Shown: positions 32,995 to 42,398 of the stretch, piece by piece
How the letters are laid out: the number at the start of each line of letters is the position of its first letter
Numbering within the stretch: position 1 is the first letter of the stretch
Origin: Nymphaea colorata
Lineage: Eukaryota; Streptophyta; Magnoliopsida; Nymphaeales; Nymphaeaceae
DNA length: 64,000 nt
Reading direction: 5' to 3'
Assembly (NCBI RefSeq): GCF_008831285.2
Contig: NC_045138.2
Location: 6,541,205-6,605,204 of the forward strand
The notes under the pieces: generated by a model
What the model was told of the DNA's origin: nothing
Seen by the model: only the letters and a program-made list of their open reading frames with translations
The model's database searches: none
Program-made: the position numbers and the translations under genes

Positions 32995-35067
32995 ACCATA
33001 ATTTGATTAGGGAGATTATTGGCTTCACCCTTGCACCAAACCTTCAGCTTGTCCCTGGTGGCCTCCAGTTTATGTATGAGCTTAATCATGGCATAGCCCC
33101 TAGTGTCTACTGCCTAGGCAGAACGGACTACATCGCTATATCCTGTCATGTCCTGCCAATACTGAAAGTGGCGAAAAGGAGAGCGACCCCAAGTGTTGTA
33201 CCTGCGTTTGGATATATAAAGCAAAATGGAATTGTGATCTGAGATGGTCCTTGGCTGCACTTCCAGGTGCAGGGTAAGTTCAGGGTCATCCAACCACTCC
33301 TGGGAGACATAGCACCTATCAATTTTTGACATGACATTCTCTTGTCCCACACGGTTGTTAGTCAAGTGAATTTCATGTCAGGACAGGATATTTCACATAA
33401 GGCCGATTGAGAAACAAAATTGGATAGAGCAATGCATGCTTGGATAGCCGGTGCCCTCCGAGTTTTTTCATTGTTGTTAGAAACTGCATTGAAGTCACCC
33501 ATACAAATTACCGTTACACTACATTGATTCACTACAGCGCAAAGCCTCAAAAAAAGGTCATTTCTTATTCTAAAATCAGTATGCATATAAACTCCTATAG
33601 CCACAAAATGCAGACCCGACTGAATTTTAGAGAAATGTAAAACGATCCAATGAGGATGAGCATACCAGTTATGCAGGGAGACCTCATATGGGTCCCATAA
33701 GGCGATGATGCGTGCCCATGGACCTGAAATATGGATGTTAGAAGCAAGCTGCATCTCTAGAACTTTGTATTTGAACTTCTGAAGTTGATCCATATTATGT
33801 TTGGTGCAAGGGTGCAGGAGGCGCCACCAGCCCGCGGACATTCCAAGCAAGAATATTCATAAGCAAAGGTGACCGAGCTGCCTCCCTTCTCAGCTACCCA
33901 TCCGGTCATTAGAAGTATCATCCTCATTATCATTGTCCATGGCCTTAGTACATGCCTTAGCCACTACGTTGCCAACATCCATATCATCTGTAGGGGGACC
34001 TTCCTCGACCATAATAAGGTCAGTCTTTACCTGTAAACACCCACATGTCTTCACATTTCTGTCGCTCTCTTTTGGTGAGTTGGTTCTCTTTTTGGTGTCA
34101 TTCACCTCCCTGTGCTTAAGAGTTCATTTCTTCACCTTCTCAAACATGTGGGTGTTGTTAGACTCTGGCAGAAGGTTTGAATCTATTGTTGCAGAACACA
34201 CAAGGCCATTTAGGGTGCTAGGGGTTGGCCCTAGAGGCACCAAGGCAGCTTGTGAGGCTTGCACAACTTCAGCGCCTTGCTGCGTGGACTGTGCAACTGG
34301 AATAGATCCGTCCTCTGCCCCATTAGCTTCTGCCAAATTAGTTAAACCCTTCCCCTTCCCTTCTGAGCTGTCTGTTACCCTCCCACCAAGACTTTTGGCA
34401 GAACTTTCCCTGTCAGTTTTGGTCTCTGGCAAAAGCATAAGTGCATGGAATCTGTTTTGTTTTAAGGAATCCTCTTTGTCCTTGTTGTATGGGACGCGTC
34501 TTCTGGGAGTTTTAACCAGTTGCCACCCATTGGGGGTGCCCTTCTCTCCTTTCGCGGCAGCCTCTCTTACAGCACAGGACCCTTCAAAATGAGCCATGGA
34601 TCCACATTTGTGGCAGTACTTAACCTTGGTTTCATATTCTATGGTTTGAATGAATATCTTTCCCCCTCAAATCTCCATCTCGATCTCTGATATGGGGCTG
34701 AACCCCAATGGTATTTCAATCTTTATGCGAGCAAACCCAAAACGATGAAGATGCCTAGTATATTCATTTGTTTCCACGAATGAGCCTCCTATTAACTCTG
34801 CAATGTCATTGAAAATGCGAGGATTCCACCATTCTACTGGTAAATCAGGCAGTCTAATCCATGTACAGCCATGTTCTCCCCCCAAAGCCATGGCTGTACA
34901 TGGATTCTCCACTCCCGTCTGGTCCCACCATGTTCTCCCCCGTGTTCTAATGCCCTTGATGGGCCACAGGCCCACCGAGGCCAGCTGCTGCTTCTTCCAC
35001 AATCGCGAGAGCTCCTGTGCCCTAGGAGAGAGAAAGTCGTGGGTGCTTCTTATATCTCCTTTCACCA
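32995..35067 (-). mobile_element. LINE (L1-type non-LTR retrotransposon), 3' part missing
   Basis: Read from 35067 leftwards: an ORF1 with RNA-binding DUF4283-like sequence, a CCHC zinc knuckle, a variable linker, then an apurinic-type endonuclease. The order matches plant L1 elements. Coding ends at ~32995, just after the endonuclease; the reverse transcriptase is absent. There are several stops and frameshifts. LINEs usually lose their 5' end on insertion, so loss of the 3' part points to a later deletion or rearrangement. Confidence 0.8.
33000..33850 (-). pseudogene. LINE ORF2 endonuclease fragment
   Basis: VICMGDFNAVSNNNEK is the GDFN motif of the exonuclease-endonuclease-phosphatase fold. 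DMKFT, then TNNRVGQ...SKIDRCYV and TISDHNSILL supply the W-T-N and catalytic SDH motifs. A one-base loss in the tryptophan codon near 33362 moves the frame. A further frame continues past 33114 as IKLIHKLEATRDKLKVWCKGE, the usual linker towards the reverse transcriptase, and homology ends near 32995. Confidence 0.8.
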
Positions 35068-35089
35068 TACAAGTAAGTTTCAACAACAT
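34124..35089 (-). pseudogene. LINE ORF1 (DUF4283-like plus zinc knuckle)
   Basis: The upstream part (35089-34667) reads WIRLPDLPVEWWNPRIF, then FARIKIEIPLGF, the hallmark of the plant LINE ORF1 N-terminal domain. A single in-frame TGA at 34667-34669 interrupts it. The same frame then gives the zinc knuckle CHKCGSMAHFEGSC (34574-34615; C-x2-C-x4-H-x4-C) and continues to the stop at 34124. ORF1 protein binds element RNA. One nonsense codon in a frame otherwise open for more than 300 codons suggests fairly recent decay. Confidence 0.75.
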
Positions 35090-35229
35090 TCATTCTTTAA
35101 AATGGCCTTTAAGCATTTGATGTTGAACGAGTAAAGTCAACGCCAACGATTTGTCTTGAAGTGGTCGAGGGAGTACGTATTCGAAGAAAACTTAAATCTT
35201 TTAAATATGTATGGGAAGAATGATTTTAC

Positions 35230-35552
35230 ATGCAAAATTATTTGCTGCTGGACTTCTCTCTCTCTCTCTCTCTCTCTCTCTTTGTGTGTGTGTGTGTGTG
35301 TGAATGGAAACAAGAAGAACCTGATAACAGTCAGAGACATGTGAACCCACTTGCGAACACCAATTATCTCCAAGTCCACGTTTCCTGATCGATAATTGAG
35401 TCTCCAGCTGTTAGGTGCAGTCAGTGGTCCATAGACAATAATGAAAAAGGATATGGAAGGCGACAAATGATCCATAATTGAGTCTTCTTTTTCTCTAATT
35501 TCTACAACTTCTGTCCTTATGTGTCGGCAAGCAGATTTCAAATGGGGTCGAG

Positions 35553-35612
<60 letters not shown>

Positions 35613-36660
35613 AACACAGCCATAGAGGCACTTAATGACCTGCACATTTCACCACTATGTGAAAATGAGTGGGATGAAATTGTTGGATTTCTGCTTCATG
35701 CACCAATTGCTTTAAACCTTCAATTGCAGCCTTACGTGCATGAAATCAAGGAAGCCCACATGAAATAAAATAACCAAAAGGCTAGTAACAAAATAATCCA
35801 CTAGCTGTGAAACCACAAAAGATGTAAATGTAGCCATAGGACTTGGAGCCAATTAGTAACAACTCTAGCTAAAGACCCTCTAAATCAAGTAGTTGATCAA
35901 CGTACCATTTCATAAATAGAGAGCGAGAAAGCAGGAAAGGGACATAGAAATCAAAGGTTAAAGATTTTAAGAGACAAATTGGAAAGAGATATAGAGATTA
36001 ATAATAGAGATAGAATGAGAGATTTCAAGTTTGAAATCGAAGAGAGAGAAAGATAAAAAGAGAGAGAAACCTATGAAAGAGAAAGAAAAAGATTAATAAA
36101 AAGAGAGAAAAAGATATTTTTAGAAAGAAATCAAAGAAAAAGTGATTAATAAAAGAGAGAAAATGAATTTTATAGAGAAGTCTAAAAATGGGAGAAGGAG
36201 AAAAAAAGAAATTGAAGGGATAATGACCATGAAATCAATAAAAGAGAGAAAAAGAGAATTTAAGACAGAAATAGATAACAGAGAGAGAAAAAGAGTGAGA
36301 TTAATAAAAAGAGAAAAAATTATTTTAAGATATTAATCTGAGAGAGAGACGGAGAGAGAAATAAGTAAAGGAGGGAGAGGGGCAAAGAGAGAGAAAGATT
36401 AATAATGGAGAAAGAAAAAGAAATTCTAAGAGACAAATTGAAGAGAGAGAAAGAGATCTAAGAAAAGGGATAAATAGAGAAGAGGGAGAAATAGATTAAT
36501 GAGAGAGAGAGAGTACGTCTGTGTGTGTGTTGGTAGTGTAAAAATAGATTTTTGATATTCAAGATTGTATCAAACATTTATAAAGATAATTATGCAAAAA
36601 AGATTATAGCAACTGTTATGTTTGAATTAAAATTTGTAGTGTGTATGTGTATATATATAT
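35230..36660 (+). repeat. Direct duplication with 39485-40875, copy 1
   Basis: AAAATTATTTGCTGCTGG, GAATGGAAACAAGAAGAA, CACCAATTATCTCCAAGTCC and GAAATCAAGGAAGCCCACATG occur in the same order in both copies. It contains CT/GT and TA microsatellites (35257-35301; 35558-35610) and a GAGA block (36000-36530). Confidence 0.75.
36000..36530. repeat. Degenerate GAGA-rich block 1
   Basis: A purine-rich AAGAGAGAAA sequence with ATTAATAAAAG spacers, the complement of the pyrimidine tracts at 17-20 kb. Frames through it encode only Lys/Glu/Arg-rich low-complexity sequence. Confidence 0.7.
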
Positions 36661-37120
36661 AGCCACAATGGCCTCATAAGTTCATTCCATACCGGGCCAA
36701 ACTGGAATAGGGTTATGTACATATGTAAATAGATATATATAGATACGAACACCTCTCTCGTTACATTCCATTTAAGATTAGGAAGAGGCGTAATCGGACC
36801 TACACTCATTTATATATTTCAAAAAGACATGAACATAACTATGTTCTCTAAATTATGTAGAAAAAACAGCCCTTATTTAACATAAACGGCCTCTTATGTA
36901 ACATACTTTGTGGTTGTGCCATAAAAGGTGTCCACTTAGCCACTTGCTTCTTAATTATACCTATAGATCAGAGTTTCAACGATCTTTTTAAAATTTTACA
37001 AATAGATTTCCACACTCAAGACTACACATAAAATATTTATATGTATCCTGAAAAATTTCCCCAAAGTGAGAACAATTGTTAGAAGGTGCATGAATAAACT
37101 TGAAAATGTGTGATTAACAA
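36530..37120 (+). repeat. Composite repeat family, member 1
   Basis: Modules in order: GTGTTGGTAGTGTAAAAATAG; TATGTTTGAATT; GCCACAATGGCC; TACACTCATTTATATATTT; AATTATACCTATAGATC; GAAAATGTGTGATTAA. The same modules occur in order, wholly or partly, at 54720-55190 and 57180-58710, and the first alone at 40715 and 41917. Confidence 0.6.
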
Positions 37121-37124
37121 TGTC

Positions 37125-37915
37125 ACCTAGGTGCAGGGTACAGGTGCCGGAGAGGCACATCTCAAAAATTTAGGTGCGGCGGTACAGCGAGGGTATTTTA
37201 TTATTATTGTTATTATTAATTTATTATATATTATAACTGAATAAGAATGTATATATTATTTTTGTAATTTAATTATTAATGTATATAACATACTTGCATA
37301 ATGTATATTGCATAGGAAAATATCAGAACAACATATATTATATATAATAATTTTGTAATATGACATTCTAACAATCTAACATATGACATAAAAAATTGAT
37401 AGAATCATAGAAGCAGAAATTGAAAATTTCAAATTAAAACTTCAAAAGAACAACACTAACCACAGCTGGTCAGCTGCATAATGCATATATAAAAAGCTTA
37501 TATTATATATTATAAGTTTATAACATGACAATATATCACTATATCAGTTGCAAAGTATATATGCACCGCTGCATATGTACAAGGCTGACAATATATATTT
37601 GTTAGTTTGAGCTTTGAACCTTTTATAGTAGATTCAAGAACAACTGAACAAGCATCTAAAATAAAATGCTAAAATGTATACAACAATAATACCAAAAAAT
37701 GAGACACATTTAGACCGGACCGGGGTTGACCACATCCGACTCGAGTTTGATGTGAGTGAGATGCGTGTCAGAAATGGACAAATATAGCTTGGTGCAGCTG
37801 ACCGCATCCGACTCGTGTTGACTGGGCTCGGGTGCGAATCGGAGCTGCACCCTTGTTCGGTGTGCACCCGACTCGACACGATTCGGGTGCGATAGTAAAA
37901 TAGAAGAGTCCGGGT
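37125..37915. other. Possible element with GGTGCGG-type edges
   Basis: The left end has AGGTGCAGGGTACAGGTGCC; the right end has CGACTCGACACGATTCGGGTGCG and GACCGCATCCGACTCG repeats. The middle is very AT-rich. Edges of this sort mark some plant DNA elements, but no inverted terminus or target duplication was confirmed. Confidence 0.3.
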
Positions 37916-38169
37916 GACTTAGGTGGTTAATAGATTTTATAAAATGTGGGGCTTTAACCTCTTCTGCATTGCCTTATCTACTGCTGGCCTTTGCATTGCC
38001 ATTGGAGTCTCTCTTGTTTAGGTGTGGGGCACTAGGCTGTTCTTGGGTTCAGCTTTAATGTCAATGGCATTTTTCTAAGGGCAGGCTGAGTCAAGAAAAG
38101 CATGCGAAGCGGAAGCTTTTCTCTCTTCTTTTGCTCTAATTTCTACAACTGCTGCCCCGTCCGCTTCTT

Positions 38170-38330
38170 CTTTATAAGAGGCCATACACACCTTTATCAA
38201 TCTACAAGCAAGAAGCTAAGCATACTTGTATTCAAGTTTGTTGAAGCCTGAGTTGGTTCTGTACCAACAGTCTGGACGTGATCCACTGCAACTTACAGAG
38301 ATCGTAGAGTTCTTTCTATTGTGGGTGAGT
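38170..38330 (+). promoter_or_regulatory. Possible core promoter and leader
   Basis: TTTATAAGAGG near 38170 is followed by a C/A-rich leader, and a GGTGAGTCT splice-donor-like site lies near 38322. A 119-codon frame follows (38226-38585) with hydrophobic residues but no recognisable family. It could be a retrotransposon leader or a gene start whose body is gone. Weak. Confidence 0.25.
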
Positions 38331-38699
38331 CTAAGCATTTCAACTTTGCCTATTTTTAGTATAAGACTTGGTGTTCATGATATTTTTGTACGCTTTCTCT
38401 CTTTTGCTATCGTTGCTGTTAATTTGTCTTTCCTTGTGATCGTTTTTCTATTTCATAGTCTCTTAAACTGTTTCATGATCCGCCTTGGTCATGTCTGGGT
38501 AACTGGTGCACTGTTAACTGTATCTCGTTTCTTCTTATTATTCGATGAATCGATGTGCACAATGGGGCCATTCATCTCGATATAGTATTAGAATGGAGTA
38601 CTACTGGATGATAATCTATCTTGACGGTCTGCTGCTAAGATGGGTGATCAAGAAAAACACTTCAAATGCAACTTAGTAGTTGCATTTCTATCGATCTTT

Positions 38700-39310
38700 T
38701 CTTCAATCTTTAAAAACTTGATGTTGAACCAATCAACTTAATTAGTAGGAAACCCAAAGAAAGTAGTTGCCCTTCCCTGGCAAATAATTTAATTTTGAGA
38801 ACTGCACATCCATTTGTACATCCGCATTGAAGCTTGAGGGTGTTTGATGATTAGACCAAAATTGTGGATTTTTAAAAGTAGATTTTCATTTTTGATGACA
38901 TGAGAACTATGTCATACAACAAAAAGTTTTAACTACAGAATTATATGCCCATCATTGGATTAGAATTTTGGAATTGTGATTCTATCCTAAGAGATGGAAT
39001 TATGATTCCATAATGTTAGATTTTTTTTCACGAAGATGAAATTCATTGAAACAGGCCCCAAAAAAATGGAAGGAAAAAAAAAGCAAAGCAAGAATAAGGT
39101 TAAAGACCATGCTGCCAACAATTACAGTTGACATGGGCTCTCCCCTCATAAAAATCAAGTTGAAAAAGTGGGTCCGTTTAATTTAATTAGCTCCACCAAC
39201 ACATTATTGTCTTGTCAGTGGTACAGAGTGTCTCCCTCCATTTAATTTAAAAAACATGACAAAAACGTAATTTTAATGTGAAAAAGCAATCCAACCAATC
39301 TCACACACCC
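38700..39310. repeat. Right arm of the long inverted repeat
   Basis: It is the reverse complement of 32000-32600: GAAAGTAGTTGCCCTTCCC, TGGAATTGTGATTCTATCC and GTAATTTTAATGTGAAAAA all have inverted partners there. The far end (39170-39200) carries an inverted NLR-leader fragment. Confidence 0.7.
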
Positions 39311-39484
39311 TTGTTGGTTATTATTCATGTGTATAAAGAAAGTTTAGATCATTTTGTCATGGCTTGCATATATATGGGTTGGACAATAGATGGAGCAGCG
39401 ACTGACTTTTGATATAATCAGTTGTAAAAACTAATTGTTATTGTCTCATGAACTTGTCTAAAAAATTAGGATAGATTTTAACCA

Positions 39485-39520
39485 AAATTATTTGCTGCTG
39501 GCCTTTGCTTTCCCATTGGA

Positions 39521-39579
<59 letters not shown>

Positions 39580-39865
39580 TCTGTGAATGGAAACAAGAAG
39601 AAAGTGATAACAGACAGGGACATGTGAACCCACTTGCAAACACCAATTATCTCCAAGTCCGCCTTGTCCCGATCGATAATTGAGTCTCCTGCTGTTAGGT
39701 GCAGTCTGTGCTCCATAGACACTAATAATGAAAAAGGGTATGGAAGGCGATGGAGGATCGATCATTGAGTCTTCGTTTTCTCTAATTTCTACAGCTGCAG
39801 TCCTTATGTGTCGGCAAACAGATTTCAAATGAGATCCAGTTCTAAATTTCCACACACACACACAG

Positions 39866-39964
<99 letters not shown>

Positions 39965-40827
39965 GGGACCACAGCCACAGAGGTACTTAATGAACTGCAC
40001 ATTTCACCATTAGGAAAAAATGGGTGGGATGAAATTGTTGGATTTATGCTTACAACAATTGTCTTAAACCCTCAAATGCAGCCTCCTGTGCATGAAATCA
40101 AGGAAGCCCACATGAAAGCAAATAGCTAAAAGAATGGTAACAAAATAATCCACTAGCTCTAAATCCACAAAATATGTAAATGTAGCTATAGGACTAGGAG
40201 AAAATTATTAACAACTCTAGCTAAAGCCCCTCTAAATCAAGTAGTTGATCAACCTAGCATGTGTATAGATGAAGACGCTAGCTGCTCCTATAGAAACTTC
40301 ACCTCCTAATACTAAGGCGCCTCATCAACCTGAATCTCAGACATCATCAAACCATGCACATACAATGCTGACTAGGTCTTTCAACGTACCTAAGGTCTAT
40401 ATCACTGGTATGCGTCCATTACCTATTGACATGATCCAACAAAGCCTGATCACCAAAAGGATACACTCAAGAAGAAGGAGTGCTACATCTAGAAAAGAGG
40501 GAAATTGAAAAGAGAGAGAGAGATTGAAAAGGAGAGAAAAAGATATCTTAATCTAGAAATCGAAAAAAAGAAGAGAAGGGGGCAAAGGGAGAGAACTATT
40601 AATAAAGGAGAAAAAAAGGTTCTAAGAGAGTAATTGAAGAGGGGCAGAGATTTTAAAAAAAGGATAAATAAAGGGGAGGGAAAAAGAGATTAATAAGAGA
40701 GAGAGACAGAGTGTGTGTTGGTGGTGTAAAAATAGATTTTTGATATTCTATATTGTATCAAATATTTATAAAGATAATTATGCCAAAAATATTGTAGTAA
40801 ATTTTATTTTGAATTTAAATTTGTAAA

Positions 40828-40875
<48 letters not shown>
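39485..40875 (+). repeat. Direct duplication with 35230-36660, copy 2
   Basis: It is colinear with copy 1 apart from microsatellite length (39537-39580 and 39863-39962 TA tracts; 40829-40874) and a copia-derived piece at 40269-40500 in place of much of the GAGA block. Confidence 0.75.
40269..40500 (+). pseudogene. Ty1-copia polyprotein scrap 1
   Basis: HTMLTRSFNVPKVYITGMRPLP corresponds to the H.M.TRSK.GI.KPK.....HPLP linker just before the copia reverse transcriptase. After QQSLITK an internal deletion jumps to the sequence matching GYTQEED further on. The copy at 55690-56095 keeps the part deleted here. Confidence 0.6.
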
Positions 40876-40877
<2 letters not shown>

Positions 40878-41115
40878 CGTCCCCATTGCATCTCTGGCGA
40901 TGTTGGGTATTTTTTTCTCTGTGGTCTAGTATTATAAGCATGTGAGCAAGAAAGCTGTTGCATCTATTTACTACTACTGTCTAAATTAGAGGTATCCCAC
41001 TCTTCCAACTTGATCTTTTTGAGAGGAGGTTGGCCAAAGACTACAAGTCAATGGTCATTGATGGCAGCCTGCTCTTTATCATCAGTTCTTGCTGTGCCTT
41101 TCTTTCCCTTTATTT
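40690..41115 (+). repeat. Duplicate of the NLR1 upstream region
   Basis: It matches 41890-42345: GTGTGTTGGTGGTGTAAAA, ATCTCTGGCGATG, CTAGTATTATAA, TTGATCTTTTTGAGAGGA, GTCAATGGTCATTG and GGCAGCCTGCTCTTTAT in order. It ends where the NLR1 leader would continue towards its ATG, and is followed by a GAGA block instead. Confidence 0.7.
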
Positions 41116-41874
41116 AAAAAAAAGGAGAGAGAGATTAATAAAAGAAAGAGAAAAATAAACTTTAAGAGGAAAATCAAAGAGAGGGAGAAGAAAGAAGAAG
41201 AGAGATTGCGTGAAGAGAGAAAGAAAATAAGAGAGAAAGAAAAAGAGATTTTAAGAGACATCCAAAATAGAGAAGGGAGAGATATTAATAAAAAAAGAGA
41301 AAAATAGATTTTAAAAGACAAATCAAAGAGGGAGACAAAGAGAAATCAAGAGGAGAGAGATGGGAGAGAAAAATCAAGAACAAAAAAAGAAAGCGGAGAG
41401 AGAGAAACCTAAGAAAGAGAAAAAAATAATAAAAAAACAAAAAGAGATGTTAAGAAAGGAATCAAAAAGCAAATTATTAATGAAAAAGAGAGGTAAGAGA
41501 GAGAGAGAGAAGGAATTTTATAGAGGAGTCAAAAAGTGAGAGAAAGAAAAAAATGAAGAGAGAAAAGGGTAAGATTAATAAAAGTGAGAAAAAGAAATTT
41601 TAAGAGAAATCGATGAGAGAAAGAGAGTTTTAAAAGAGAGAGAGTGAAGTTAATAAAAGAGAAAAAGGTAATTTAAAATATTAATCTAATAGATGGAGAT
41701 AAATAAAAGAGAGAAGAAAGATTTTCAATTAAGAATGCAAGAAAGGTAGAGATGGGGGCAAAGGGAGAAAACTATTAATAAAGGAGAAAAAAAAAGATGT
41801 TCCAAGAGAGTAATTGAAGAGAGAGACAGACATTTAAAAAATGGATAAATCGAGGAGAGGGAAAAGAGAATAAT

Positions 41875-41907
<33 letters not shown>

Positions 41908-41910
41908 AGT
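41110..41910. repeat. Degenerate GAGA-rich block 2
   Basis: ~800 bp of purine-rich AAGAGAGAAA sequence separate the two copies of the NLR1 upstream region. The composition is that of 36000-36530 and 56100-56350. Confidence 0.7.
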
Positions 41911-42296
41911 GTGTGTGTGTGTTCGTGGTGTAAAAGTAGATTTTTGATATTCTCATTTTATCACATATTTATAAAAATAGTTATGCAAAAAATATTGTAG
42001 CAAAATTTTATGCTTGAATCTACTCATCTCTGGCGACGCTTGCCTATTTTTCTCTATGTAGTCCAGTATTATAAACGTGTACTTTCACTAGATTGAAGAG
42101 AAACATCCTGCTATTGAATCAAGCTAAATTGGAGATAGAAAGAGTCGTGCATGGAATTTCTTTTTTACATCAAAACCACTTCCTGCCATGTTGTTTAAAT
42201 TAAAGGGACTGAGAAAGCTGTTGCAACTACCACTCTTTCAACCTGACCTTTTTGAGAGGATGGGGGCCGAAGTCGATGGTCATTGTTGGCAGCCTG

Positions 42297-42308
42297 CTCT
42301 TTATTATT
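42297..42308 (+). promoter_or_regulatory. Weak TATA-like site before NLR1
   Basis: CTCTTTATTATT lies ~95 bp before the ATG at 42399. The aligned position before NLR2 reads CTTTATATG (61976-61984), a better TATA match ~80 bp before its ATG. Confidence 0.35.
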
Positions 42309-42398
42309 AGTTGTTGTTCTGCCTTTCTTTCCCTCCATCTAAAAATTGCTTCTCTTCCTCTGCTCTTCAATCTAGTGAGAAACAAAACAGGGGCGGAG

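Noticed and set aside
38226-38585. 119-codon hydrophobic protein
   Set aside because: No recognisable family; a splice-donor-like site interrupts the start and the T-rich sequence would give hydrophobic residues by composition. Only a possible promoter was noted.
39478-40002. Long Tyr/Ile-rich frames over TA tracts (also 7155-7577, 35137-35631, 47885-48152)
   Set aside because: They are translations of (TA)n microsatellites, not conserved between duplicated copies.
41082-41321. Lys/Glu-rich or Ser/Phe-rich proteins in GAGA blocks (also 36142-36336, 56060-56348)
   Set aside because: They are low-complexity translations of purine or pyrimidine tracts on both strands.
42276-42398. Hydrophobic N-terminal extension of NLR1 as a signal peptide
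   Set aside because: NLR2's aligned leader has no upstream ATG before a stop, CNL proteins are cytoplasmic and normally begin at the CC domain, and the same leader is found as orphan copies. Kept only as a finding.
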